Shown: positions 44,939 through 53,281 of the stretch, in pieces
Position numbering within the stretch: position 1 is the stretch's first letter
Layout of the letters: each line of letters opens with the position of its first letter
The notes under the pieces: generated by a model
Seen by the model: the letters and a program-made list of their open reading frames with translations, nothing else
What the model was told of the DNA's origin: nothing
The model's database searches: none
Assembly (NCBI GenBank): GCA_041664345.1
Contig: JBAYKX010000001.1
Coordinates: 124,001 to 188,000, forward strand
Direction of reading: 5' to 3'
Origin: GWE2-40-63 sp041664345
Lineage (GTDB): Bacteria > Bacteroidota > Bacteroidia > Bacteroidales > SZUA-534
DNA length: 64,000 bases
Program-made: the position numbers and the translations under genes

Positions 44939-45229
44939 CTACTTCCTACCTAAAGGCAAAGCACTATCCACATTGTTATGCGGACGTGGGATTACATGCG
45001 ATGATACAATTTCGCCCACTCTTTCAGCGGCTTTAATACCGGCATCAACAGCAGCTCTTACGGAGGCCACATCACCCCGAACAATAGCCGTTACATAACC
45101 ACCGCCAATTTTTTCATAACCCACCAATTCTACTTTTGCGGCTTTAAGCATTGCATCCGAAGCTTCTACCAAAGCGGTAAAACCTCTTGTCTCAATCATT
45201 CCTAAAGCATCCGTTTTTATTTCTGACAT
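44939..45229 (-). CDS. BMC-H shell hexamer protein
   Basis: A 96-residue single BMC-domain protein: ALGMIETRGFTALVEASDAMLKAAKVELVGYEKIGGGYVTAIVRGDVASVRAAVDAG, ending HVIPRPHNNVDSALPLG. The pore-loop motif KIGGGYV is as in canonical hexamers. It is preceded by an AGGAG ribosome-binding site. It is highly similar to the 102-residue hexamer at 45887-46195 (same KIGGGYVTAIVRGDVASVRAAVDAG stretch), so the two are recent paralogues. Confidence 0.96.
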   Translation of the reverse strand: MSEIKTDALGMIETRGFTALVEASDAMLKAAKVELVGYEKIGGGYVTAIVRGDVASVRAAVDAGIKAAERVGEIVSSHVIPRPHNNVDSALPLGRK

Positions 45230-45263
45230 TCTATGATTCTCCTATTTTAATTAGTTATTTCTT

Positions 45264-45884
45264 TTAATATTCTTCTCTTCCGGTAATTTCAGCCAAGCGT
45301 TTTTCAACCGTCTTTTTACATTCTAAAACTTCTGCTTCGGAACCTCCAATATAAACCCTGCCAAATTTACCGAAACCAATTACCTCAATAATGTTAATGC
45401 GCGCCGATTTTTCGGCTTCGTTTGCCGCATAATAAGCATATCCAGCAGGCTCCACTTCAAGAATGAATAAGGTGTCGCCCCGTAAAAGCATCGATCCATG
45501 ACGAGTCCTGTTTATCAATTGAGCATGATGATCCTCAATGTTTTTGATTAATTGGCTTGTCAAAATCCTGGGTTTAATTCTTTGATTCTCCGTTTGATCA
45601 ATTGCTTTTAACACAGCTTCTCCGGCCATGCGGGTGTCGCCTTGGCTGCTTGAATGTACTTCGAGCATTCCATAAGCCCTTTCTACTATTTGCATTCCAG
45701 GAGTAACGTTAGTAGCTTTTAAGGCCACATCGGTCAATGTATTAATTTCAATACCCGGCGCAATCTCAATAATGCAACATGTTTGACCCCCAACAGGTAA
45801 ATATCCACGGGAAACCGTTGATAAATAGGAGGCCATTTGCAACTGCAATGAATCTAAAAAAATATAAGTTCTTAAATCTACCAT
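45264..45884 (-). CDS. BMC-T shell protein (tandem BMC, double-layer-type candidate)
   Basis: A 206-residue protein with two BMC folds. Opening DLRTYIFLDSLQLQMASYLSTVSRGYLPVGG and the repeated modules ALKATNVTPGMQIVERAYGMLEVHS and LLRGDTLFILEVEPAGYAYYAANEAEK match the larger BMC-T type that can stack as dimers of trimers with gated pores. Such tiles are proposed to pass cofactors or larger metabolites. It starts only 2 bp after the first BMC-H gene and has an AAAGGAA ribosome-binding site. Confidence 0.88.
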   Translation of the reverse strand: MVDLRTYIFLDSLQLQMASYLSTVSRGYLPVGGQTCCIIEIAPGIEINTLTDVALKATNVTPGMQIVERAYGMLEVHSSSQGDTRMAGEAVLKAIDQTENQRIKPRILTSQLIKNIEDHHAQLINRTRHGSMLLRGDTLFILEVEPAGYAYYAANEAEKSARINIIEVIGFGKFGRVYIGGSEAEVLECKKTVEKRLAEITGREEY

Positions 45885-45886
45885 GA

Positions 45887-46195
45887 CTATTTTCCTTTCT
45901 TAGTTATTTTCGCACCTAATGGCAGGGCGCTATCAACATTTTCATGAGGCCTTGGGATTACATGAGTAGATACTATTTCACCCACTTTTTCACCCGCCTT
46001 AACACCAGCATCAACAGCAGCTCGCACGGAGGCTACATCGCCACGCACAATGGCTGTAACATAGCCGCCACCAATCTTTTCATACCCAATTAGTTCAACT
46101 CTAGATGCTTTTACCATAGCATCGGCAGCTTCAACCATAGCTACAAAACCCCGGGTTTCTATCATTCCCAAAGCTTTCATTTCAATATCTTCCAT
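45887..46195 (-). CDS. BMC-H shell hexamer protein, first gene of the BMC operon
   Basis: A 102-residue BMC-domain protein with MKALGMIETRGFVAMVEAADAMVKASRVELIG, then KIGGGYVTAIVRGDVASVRAAVDAGVKAG, and HVIPRPHENVDSALPLG. A strong AAAGGAG lies 7 bases before the chosen ATG; Met6 is a weaker alternative start. It should be the bulk shell tile. Its 5' leader may be long, because the best promoter match is about 260 bp upstream. Confidence 0.96.
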   Translation of the reverse strand: MEDIEMKALGMIETRGFVAMVEAADAMVKASRVELIGYEKIGGGYVTAIVRGDVASVRAAVDAGVKAGEKVGEIVSTHVIPRPHENVDSALPLGAKITKKGK

Positions 46196-46456
46196 AAAAA
46201 TTCTCCTTTTATAAAAATTTGTAAATACGTTACTATGTCCTTAATGAGAGCGTTTAAAAAGCTAGTGTAAAATTAGAAACTATTTTGAATAAACAATATA
46301 CCCTTTTTTATGAACGTAATGACTCCTAAATGTTTAGCTAATTAAACACGTTAAAACTAAGCCAATAGTACCCATTACCTTAAAAATCCAAATTAATACA
46401 AACTCCTTACTTGCAATATCCCTCTATTGAGGGTTCATCAATTATTAAAATGTAAA

Positions 46457-46485
46457 CAAAATTAAGTATTATATTTGGATTACAA
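46457..46485 (-). promoter_or_regulatory. Candidate promoter of the BMC operon
   Basis: The minus strand reads TTG, 18 bases, then TAATTTTG, a full -7 match with near-ideal spacing. Transcription would start near 46450, giving a leader of about 255 nt before the first shell gene. Confidence 0.4.
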
Positions 46486-46904
46486 TACTGAATTCTATCT
46501 TAATATTAGTCTTTTTCACTATTTTTAACATCTATTAAAAAACTACCGGATTGAGATTCGCCTTTTTTAAAGTATTTTTTAAAATATTATAGTTAGATTT
46601 ATTTCCCTTCTAAAAAACACATCACCAATAACATAAATCCAAAACCAGTATGAATGAAGCTGTCATTCGTTTTAGGTTCGACCATGAATTTACTGGACAT
46701 TTTACTATCACAAATTAATAACAGAAAAGTGGTGCACTAAACTAATTGAATCAAATGTAAGGACAATTTTGATACGATCCGTAATTACGAAAGATTGACG
46801 GGCTGTAATAGCAATAAAGCCATTTTTATTAACTATTAACCAAAGTAACATTTCAACAAACAATCACTTGCTGAAAAACCACTATTATTTTAAAGGGATT
46901 TTGC

Positions 46905-46912
46905 TAATTTTG
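46905..46912 (+). promoter_or_regulatory. Candidate -7 box for tyrS
   Basis: The plus strand reads TAATTTTG, a full TAnnTTTG match, 31 bases before the tyrS ATG. Confidence 0.45.
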
Positions 46913-46943
46913 CCATCCTGAAAACGAATAAAATACTCACAAT

Positions 46944-47792
46944 ATGATTTTTACAGAAGAACTGAAATGGCGGGGAATGTTGCACGATGTGATGCCCGGA
47001 ACCGATGAGCAATTGGCTAAGGAAATGACATTGGCTTATGTAGGATTTGATCCAACGGCTGATTCGTTGCATATTGGAAGTCTTGCTCCAATCATTTTAT
47101 TGAAAAGGTTTCAATTAGCTGGCCATAAACCCATTGCTTTGGTGGGCGGAGCTACCGGTATGATTGGCGACCCATCGGGAAAATCGCAGGAACGGAACCT
47201 CCTGAATGAAGAAACGCTGCAAAAAAATCTGGATGGTATAAAAAACCAATTGAGTAAGTTCATCGATTTTGAATCGGATGCTCCCAATAAAGCCTTGATG
47301 GTGAATAATTACGACTGGATGAAGGAACAAACCTTTCTATCGTTTATCCGCGATATTGGCAAGCATATTACCGTAAATTATATGATGGCCAAAGATTCGG
47401 TTAAAAAACGGTTGAGTTCCGATTCCAACAGCGGCATGTCGTTTACTGAATTTACTTACCAGTTGGTGCAAGGATACGATTTTTACTGGCTTTACGCGAA
47501 TATGGGCTGCAAACTCCAAATGGGCGGCAGCGACCAATGGGGAAACATTACCACGGGAACCGAACTTATCCGCCGTAAAACAGGTGGTGAGGCGTTTGCC
47601 TTAACCATTCCGCTCATTACCAAATCGGATGGCGGAAAATTCGGAAAAACCGAATCGGGCAATGTTTGGCTCGACCCCGATAAAACATCACCGTACAGTT
47701 TTTATCAGTTTTGGCTCAACACCAGCGACGAAGACGCTGAAAAATTCATTAAAATTTTCACCTTTCTGATAAACCGACTATTGATAGCATGA
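46944..47792 (+). CDS. tyrS: Tyrosyl-tRNA synthetase, N-terminal catalytic part (frameshifted gene)
   Basis: TyrRS charges tRNA-Tyr. The class I catalytic domain is complete: FDPTADSLHIGSLAPII (HIGH-type motif), GATGMIGDPSGKS, the tyrosine-binding YDFYWLYANMGCKLQMGGSDQWGNI and the KMSKS-type loop GGKFGKTESGN. At about residue 275 the normal sequence (FTFL) leaves this frame; the last seven residues (INRLLIA) are spurious. Adding one base near 47768 (CTG-GAT) restores DKPTIDSMIAKHREAP and continues into the next ORF. Since tyrS is essential, and no second copy is in the window, a sequencing error is the simplest explanation. Confidence 0.95.
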   Translation: MIFTEELKWRGMLHDVMPGTDEQLAKEMTLAYVGFDPTADSLHIGSLAPIILLKRFQLAGHKPIALVGGATGMIGDPSGKSQERNLLNEETLQKNLDGIKNQLSKFIDFESDAPNKALMVNNYDWMKEQTFLSFIRDIGKHITVNYMMAKDSVKKRLSSDSNSGMSFTEFTYQLVQGYDFYWLYANMGCKLQMGGSDQWGNITTGTELIRRKTGGEAFALTIPLITKSDGGKFGKTESGNVWLDPDKTSPYSFYQFWLNTSDEDAEKFIKIFTFLINRLLIA

Positions 47793-48235
47793 TTGCCAAA
47801 CACCGTGAAGCACCGCATTTGCGTGAATTGCAGCGCACACTGGCACATGAAGTAACCGTAATGGTTCATTCACAAGCCGATTACGATTCTGCTGTGGAAG
47901 CTTCGGAAATCCTTTTTGGGAAAGCTACCAGCGAAGCCCTTGCAAAAATTGACGAGCGGACTTTTTTAGCGGTTTTCGAAGGAGTTCCGACGTTCGACAT
48001 CAATAAAAGCGATCTGACAAACGGTGTTTCCATTGTTGACCTGCTGACCGATTTAGCACCCGTTTTCCCTTCGAAAGGGGAACTGCGCCGGCTATTGAGC
48101 GGTGGAGGGGTCAGCATCAATAAAGATAAAATTGAAAGTGCCGACTTGAAAGTTACCTCCGAAATGTTGATTAACGGCAAATACCTGCTCATTCAAAAAG
48201 GTAAAAAGAATTACTTTTTGATAACGGCAAAATAG
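47789..48235 (+). CDS. tyrS: Tyrosyl-tRNA synthetase, C-terminal S4 part (frameshifted gene)
   Basis: 148 residues completing TyrRS. They start with IAKHREAPHLRELQRTLAHEVTVMVHS, which follows directly on the catalytic domain in intact enzymes. The C-terminal S4-like RNA-binding domain is visible (FPSKGELRRLLSGGGVSINKDKIESADLKVTSEMLINGKYLLIQKGKKNYFLI). The ATG at 47789 lies inside the coding sequence and is unlikely to be a true start. Together the two parts give about 430 residues, normal for bacterial TyrRS. Confidence 0.93.
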   Translation: MIAKHREAPHLRELQRTLAHEVTVMVHSQADYDSAVEASEILFGKATSEALAKIDERTFLAVFEGVPTFDINKSDLTNGVSIVDLLTDLAPVFPSKGELRRLLSGGGVSINKDKIESADLKVTSEMLINGKYLLIQKGKKNYFLITAK

Positions 48236-48639
48236 AGTCGAATTCTATATATGGGTTATTATTGAACAAGAAGTTGAGAAACTCGCTTCAATTAAGAATA
48301 AATCACCCTTTTAGTCCCCTCAAGGGGACACTGTGCGCTGTAGTCGGGATTTGTGCCATGTTTTTTAAACCGCAACGAAAGTTTTATTAATTGACTCTAA
48401 TCCTCACTACAGAGGCTGTCCTTCCGCCGCAGCGGAGAGGTTAGGCGGGTGAATGAATTTTTCCGTGAATTAGCAAAGCGATCTCGCCACAGGCAATATG
48501 TGGCATTTAAAACAATTAATAAACTAATTTCTAAGTCTCAATAGTTTCTATTTTTCACTAAATTTGCAGTTCAGAAAGTATAAAACTAGCATCATGCAAT
48601 GAATTATTGTGAAACCATAAAATAAAATTGAAAAGTAAT
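48236..48639. other. Gene-free intergenic region with small hairpins
   Basis: No ORF or RNA gene was recognised. It contains a hairpin GTCCCCT-CA-AGGGGAC (48314-48329) and another built on TCCGC/GCGGA (about 48424-48438). These resemble dispersed intergenic palindromes seen elsewhere in the window. Confidence 0.45.
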
Positions 48640-48771
48640 ATGTCAATTTCGGAATCTAAAAAAAGAAAGCACAAATTGCTTTCAGAGATTGAATCCGGTT
48701 TAAAAGAAGTAAAACTTATGCAGGAAGGTAAAATAAAGAAAAAGAGCCTAAAGGAAATTTTTAATTCATAG
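48640..48771 (+). CDS. Small antitoxin-like protein (43 residues)
   Basis: An ATG-to-TAG ORF of 43 codons. It encodes MSISESKKRKHKLLSEIE, then GLKEVKLMQEGKIKKKSLKEIFN. The tail GLKEVKLMQEGK followed by SLKEIFN is like the C-terminal part of Bacteroidetes type II antitoxins, where such a helix binds the toxin. No toxin gene follows; the next gene is the Nudix hydrolase. It is rich in Lys and could also be a chance ORF. Confidence 0.4.
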   Translation: MSISESKKRKHKLLSEIESGLKEVKLMQEGKIKKKSLKEIFNS

Positions 48772-48831
48772 TAAAACAGATTTTAAGTATTCCAATCCAC
48801 ACCACCCCAGATGTGGTTTTTTTTTACCAAT

Positions 48832-49464
48832 ATGGCATCAACTTATTATATCGATACTTTTATAAACTCTTTGAAGGAGAAGTTTCCGAAGGAACATTCC
48901 ATTCCATTGGCCCATCAATTAATGATGCCACAAGGCCGCATAATGGTTCCCGACCATTCAAATCCACCACTTAAAAGCGCCGTGTTGCTGTTATTGTTCC
49001 CAAAACAGGGCCAATTGTATTTTCCCATCATCCGCCGCCCGGTTTATGATGGAATGCACAGCGGCCAAATGGCGCTGCCCGGCGGAAAGCAAGAAGAAAT
49101 AGATGTAACACTGGAACAAACTGCTGTGCGCGAGGCTTGCGAAGAAATTGGCATTTGTAGCTCCGATATCCGTATATTAGGTCATTTAACCGAGCTTTAC
49201 ATAGCGGTTACCAATATTCATGTGCTTCCGGTAGTTGCCTTAGCAATCCAGGAACCTTCGTTTGTTTTAGATGCCCGTGAAGTAGATGAATTGTTTAGTA
49301 TTCCCCTAACCGATTTGCTAAACCCGGAACTGAAAAAAAAGGAACTATGGGACTTGCGCGGGCAACAAGTGGAGGTGCCTTTTTACCTTTTGGCCAACCA
49401 TAAAGTTTGGGGTGCCACTGCCATGATTCTGAGTGAGTTTGAAAGTATTGCAAAAGGTTTATAG
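48832..49464 (+). CDS. Nudix hydrolase, CoA pyrophosphatase-like
   Basis: A 210-residue protein from the chosen ATG (MASTYYIDTFINSLKEKF); an ATG at 48811 would add seven residues. The Nudix box is complete: GGKQEEIDVTLEQTAVREACEEIGI (GX5EX7REXXEEXGI). The segment before it (LLLLFPKQGQLYFPIIRRPVYDGMHSGQMALPGG) matches the NUDT7/NUDT8-type CoA diphosphatase signature. It would cleave CoA or acyl-CoA to phosphopantetheine derivatives in the cytoplasm, though substrate is inferred. It converges with the transglycosylase gene 14 bp away. Confidence 0.9.
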   Translation: MASTYYIDTFINSLKEKFPKEHSIPLAHQLMMPQGRIMVPDHSNPPLKSAVLLLLFPKQGQLYFPIIRRPVYDGMHSGQMALPGGKQEEIDVTLEQTAVREACEEIGICSSDIRILGHLTELYIAVTNIHVLPVVALAIQEPSFVLDAREVDELFSIPLTDLLNPELKKKELWDLRGQQVEVPFYLLANHKVWGATAMILSEFESIAKGL

Positions 49465-49478
49465 TAATTGGCAAATAA

Positions 49479-50900
49479 TTATTGAACCAATGCCTGATAA
49501 ATCTGATATCGTTTCATAATATCATCTACATATTCACACGCATCTTCACCACGGCAAAAGCCATATTTTACCAGCTCATGATTAAAGTAGTGGGGATCCG
49601 ATTTATTTACAAGGAAAGTATCCACCTGGCCTTCCCAAATATTTGGGTTTTTTCCGTAAGCCAATGCTAATCGGCGCGCATCCTGAACATGTCCTAATCC
49701 AACATTATACGCCGCCAAAACAAACTTAACCCGTTGCTCAGAATCGGGAATGGAGTCAACCAATTGCTTATCAATCCAATCAATGAATTTAACACCGGCC
49801 CGAATGTTCAATTCCGGTGAAGAACCTTCTGAAGCTCCAAAACGGTTAGCCGTTTGCGGCATTAGTTGCATCAAACCGTAAGCTACAGCCCAGGATTTCA
49901 TTTTAGGGTTAAACCTCGATTCCTGATAAATTACCGAGGCCAGTAAACGCCAGTCCCAACTAATCTGCGCACTGTATTTATGGATATAAGCATCGTATTC
50001 CGAAATTTTACCTCCATTTACCGACAAGTAAGGGCTGAGCGTGCGGCTTCGGGCTTTTATATCCTTATAATATTTGTTATAAATTACGGCATGCAAATCG
50101 GAATCTTTCATATCCAAAATCCAGTTATTTACTTTATCCAATAGTATGGGAGAGTTCTTATTTACAGCCCAAGCCTGATTCTGAGGAAATGAAATGGCTG
50201 TTTTTATATCAATGTTTGGATAATAGGTTTGGTTCAATAGCGCCACGTTTTCATCGGCAACAGTGTATTCAATCTCACCCTTGGCTACTTTCGAAATTAG
50301 CTTTTCCACTTCAAAAACATCGTCTTCCACAATGTCTATTGTATCACCAATTTCATCCGATAAGTTACTCAACCGTTGCAGAAAAGTCGAGTTTTTCATT
50401 ACATGAATGGTCTTTCCTGCCAAATCAAGCTGATTTCGCAACAACAGATTATCAATGGTATAATCAGCCATAACCTGCCAGTTTTCTGGTTTTCTTTGAA
50501 TCAATACTTGACGGGTTTGCCCAATAGGTTCTGTAAAAGCAATCTCTTTTTGCCTTTCTTTGGTAACATTCAAATTAATTGCCAATATGTCACATTCATT
50601 GTTCTGAAGACGCTCAAATGCACTATTTAAATCATTTTCGACCACAATTTCCAATTCCAAATTCAAATGACTGGCCAATTGATGAAGCAATTCATATTGA
50701 TACCCCATGGGGGTTCCTTTATAAATAAAATAGCTCGATGAATTGTAATCGGTAACGGCAACCAGTTTACCTTTTGCCATTATTTCCGGTAGATCATAGC
50801 CTGCCTTGACTTGATTTTGACGGCTCCTACATGAATTTTGACCTATGAGGATAAGCCCAATGACTAATATATATCGTATCCAAAATATTCTTCTCTTCAT
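49479..50900 (-). CDS. Membrane-bound lytic murein transglycosylase, MltF-like
   Basis: A 473-residue lipoprotein with signal peptide (ILVIGLILIGQNSC, lipidated Cys in NSCRS). Residues about 40-275 form a periplasmic solute-binding (SBP_bac_3) regulatory domain: KLVAVTDYNSSSYFIYKGTPMGYQYELLHQLA and AINLNVTKERQKEIAFTEPI. The C-terminal SLT domain has the catalytic Glu in SVIYQESRFNPKMKSWAVAYGLMQLMPQTANRFG and the AAYNVGLGHVQDAR motif. The domain order is that of MltF. It cleaves peptidoglycan to 1,6-anhydro-muropeptides. A full -7 box (TACTTTTG) lies at 50988-50995. Confidence 0.93.
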   Translation of the reverse strand: MKRRIFWIRYILVIGLILIGQNSCRSRQNQVKAGYDLPEIMAKGKLVAVTDYNSSSYFIYKGTPMGYQYELLHQLASHLNLELEIVVENDLNSAFERLQNNECDILAINLNVTKERQKEIAFTEPIGQTRQVLIQRKPENWQVMADYTIDNLLLRNQLDLAGKTIHVMKNSTFLQRLSNLSDEIGDTIDIVEDDVFEVEKLISKVAKGEIEYTVADENVALLNQTYYPNIDIKTAISFPQNQAWAVNKNSPILLDKVNNWILDMKDSDLHAVIYNKYYKDIKARSRTLSPYLSVNGGKISEYDAYIHKYSAQISWDWRLLASVIYQESRFNPKMKSWAVAYGLMQLMPQTANRFGASEGSSPELNIRAGVKFIDWIDKQLVDSIPDSEQRVKFVLAAYNVGLGHVQDARRLALAYGKNPNIWEGQVDTFLVNKSDPHYFNHELVKYGFCRGEDACEYVDDIMKRYQIYQALVQ

Positions 50901-50987
50901 TCAATGGTTTTAACGTAAATACTAAGTATTATCCCATTCAAAAATTTTAACTGTCAGATTGATTGTGGGTTAATACAATTCAGGGCG

Positions 50988-50995
50988 CAAAAGTA
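50988..50995 (-). promoter_or_regulatory. Candidate -7 box for the MltF-like gene
   Basis: The minus strand reads TACTTTTG, a full TAnnTTTG match, 87 bases before the ATG. Confidence 0.4.
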
Positions 50996-51308
50996 CAAAT
51001 AGTTTACCAAAAGCATAATAAAACATGTTTTGTCGTAAACGTTGTTTTTAACAATTTGTAAAAACCTTTAGTAATTGCTGTTTGATTTTTATTTCCGAAA
51101 AATGTTTACATCCACGATATAACTGGAAGTAGAGAGAAGTAAAACAGTATAAATAAGTGTGTTAATAACTTATGCAAAGGATTGCCTTGTTTTAGTATTT
51201 TTTTTTTGAGTGAAAGTGAAATTGCCGAAATGGCAGGGATTTACTACTATCCTTAACGACCGTTCGATGGATGCAAAGATGCAATAATGGTTTAATATTT
51301 TAATGAAA

Positions 51309-51420
51309 AGGTGCAAGGTTGCAGGGTAACAAGGTAGCAGGGTAGCAAGGTGGGAAAGGTAGCAAGGTAACAGGGTAACAAGGTGAAAAAATGAGAAGAT
51401 TGGAAGGGTGGGAAAATGGG
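51309..51420. repeat. Degenerate tandem repeat, 8-bp period (AAGGTAGC / AGGGTAAC)
   Basis: Units AAGGTTGC, AGGGTAAC, AAGGTAGC, AGGGTAGC, AAGGTGGG, AAGGTAGC, AAGGTAAC and AGGGTAAC keep an 8-base register. It then shifts into GGAAGGTGGGAAAATGGG-like sequence similar to the repeat at 21060-21240. Confidence 0.7.
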
Positions 51421-51425
51421 AAAGA

Positions 51426-53073
51426 TTAAAATGTATAAGCCAGATTTACTCCATTTGATTTAGAGTTACTGAAAAAACCAACGTTCAGCTTGCTTTTCGG
51501 ATTCGAAGGGGAATAATATTTTGCAAAAACAACGGCATCAACAATATTCAATAGATAAACACCAGCGGTCGCAACTGTAAAAATATTTCTTGTTTTTGCT
51601 GCATCTTCATATTCGGTATAGGCATCTACCATTTGTGCACGGACGGTAGGAATGTTATCAATGGATGTTTCGTTATCATACATTGTTTTTGCTGCTTCGT
51701 ATTCATTAGCTAATTGGTCGGTTTTTTGATAAAAATACGTGGCAGTTCCGGCTAATGCTAAAGTAGAAAACATATAAGCCAAACCGACTTTGTTTCGTTG
51801 GGTATAAAACTGCCCGCCACCAGGAAACAAGGTAGAGAATGTTCCTGCGGCAATTCTATTAAATTTACGTTCAGTAAGTTTTAAATTTAGATTGGTTCGT
51901 TGCTCATCCTGGATGATGAATGAGGTATCTATTTTAAAATATCCTTTTTGATTTAAATTGAGTAAATAATTGCCTATGGGTAATTTTTGCACCTTATTGC
52001 CTACCCAATTAGCCGATTGACCGCGATTATTCGAAACCTGAATTGGTATGTTTGTCGGTTCAATAATGAATGAAAGCTCCCCTTCTTGCGGTTGCATTAG
52101 TATGCTCTTTTGCAGGGTACTGTTCTTTTCAATTGAAATTGCTTCGATATAGGGTTTGTAGAACTGAGCCGTTCCGGTAATTTGATGAGCCATTCCAGCA
52201 TTAAGTTTATGAATTCCTGGCATAACTTTAACTCCATCAATTGTAAGCAGGGTGTTGGCTGGTGTTACAGTTAAATTTATCCATCCCACATTTTTTACCA
52301 TTTCCATTTTAAATTCCGCAGATTTTTCAGGATCAAATAATAGGATTGTATCAATGGGCATATAATCAATCATGGCTAACTGAATTCGATATTCACCCGG
52401 ATAATAAAATCCGGTAAAAGCAGTCCTACCAATTGGTTGCCCATTAATGGTAAGCATGGCATTGGTTGGGTTCGATTCTATTTTTAAAATATGCTGGGTA
52501 GCCCGGGTTAAGTTATAAGCAAAAAAAAGTTTCCCTTTCGATACGGTAATCGTATCAATTACCGGTTTAAAACCAATTTTGCTGATAACAACGGGGTATT
52601 CGCCTGCGGGAAGACCAGAAATGGTTGAATTGGATGAATATTTTTTATGATTAATGCTAACGTCTGCTATCTCGTTTCCGGTGCTAATAATAATTGAAAA
52701 GAGCTCATCGGTCGCTAATTCAAAAGAATATACCGAGCTTTTCTCCAATTCCTTTTCGAAATAATAGGGGAGCAGCGCAAACCCATCTTTCGATATTTTT
52801 AACTGCCTTGTACCTTGAGGAACCCAAACCCAAAAAGCTCCATTCTTTTCTTCCACCCTTTCAACCCCTTGGTTTCCATCAACTTTAATGCTCTTTAATC
52901 CGGTATAAATTTTTACAATGGCACAGGGATCGTCGTTTACATCCAATACCTCAAATTCACGCCGATATATCGGTTGGTAATTCAACAAAATTAGATACAA
53001 TCAGTTTTTGGGCAGAACCTTGGTAGCTAAAGCACAATAAAAGCAAGATCACGATGGACAATAATTTTCTCAC
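51426..53073 (-). CDS. PEGA-domain envelope protein with C-terminal DUF5683-like membrane region (frameshifted near N-terminus)
   Basis: A GTG at 53073 begins a signal peptide (LLSIVILLLLCFSYQGSAQ, mature start QKLIVSN). That frame stops at 52957-52959, just after ELPTDISA. The main frame (524 codons to 51426) takes up the same family sequence (REFEVLDVNDDPCAIVKIYTG). One missing base near 52960-52964 explains the break, giving a protein of about 550 residues. PEGA-type beta modules follow (for example SGLPAGEYPVVISKIGFKP and LPIGNYLLNLNQKGYFK). The C-terminus has glycine-rich hydrophobic helices (LFPGGGQFYTQRNKVGLAYMFSTLALAG). It is probably a periplasmic, surface-associated protein with no known enzymatic role. 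Confidence 0.82.
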
Positions 53074-53281
53074 AATTAAAGGAATGAATTTACATTTTAG
53101 TTAATTGTATAAACATATTTCTTATGAATATATCTCTTAATTAATATTTCTACGTTTCGGCGCATGTGCCATTTGCTCGCTTATAAATATCCTACTTACA
53201 CCGATTTCTTTTTGCAATTTTGATTCCCGGTGCGTTGCACCAGGCTATGTTCTTTTAGCCTGAAAGGCTAAACGACTAAAT
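53074..53281. other. Intergenic region with a dispersed-type hairpin
   Basis: A stem TAGCCT/AGGCTA with loop GAA (about 53258-53272) lies in sequence flanked by GCACCAGGC. It follows the LPP20-like gene on the minus strand but has no long U-run, so terminator activity is unclear. Confidence 0.4.

Larger units (their letters stand above)
46196..46943. other. Divergent regulatory region between BMC operon and tyrS
   Basis: 748 bp with no credible ORF or tRNA. It is AT-rich. A candidate BMC promoter lies at 46457-46485 and a tyrS -7 box at 46905-46912. No regulator gene or recognisable operator palindrome was found. Confidence 0.45.
50901..51425. other. Gene-free intergenic region with octamer repeat
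   Basis: No credible ORF was seen. It holds the promoter of the transglycosylase gene on the left and the octameric tandem repeat (51309-51420) on the right, which ends at the PEGA gene's stop codon. Confidence 0.45.

Noticed and set aside
46196..46943. A tRNA or riboswitch in the long gap upstream of the BMC operon
   Set aside because: No cloverleaf-like arms, T-loop sequence or known riboswitch core could be picked out by eye; only AT-rich sequence and promoter-like boxes are visible.
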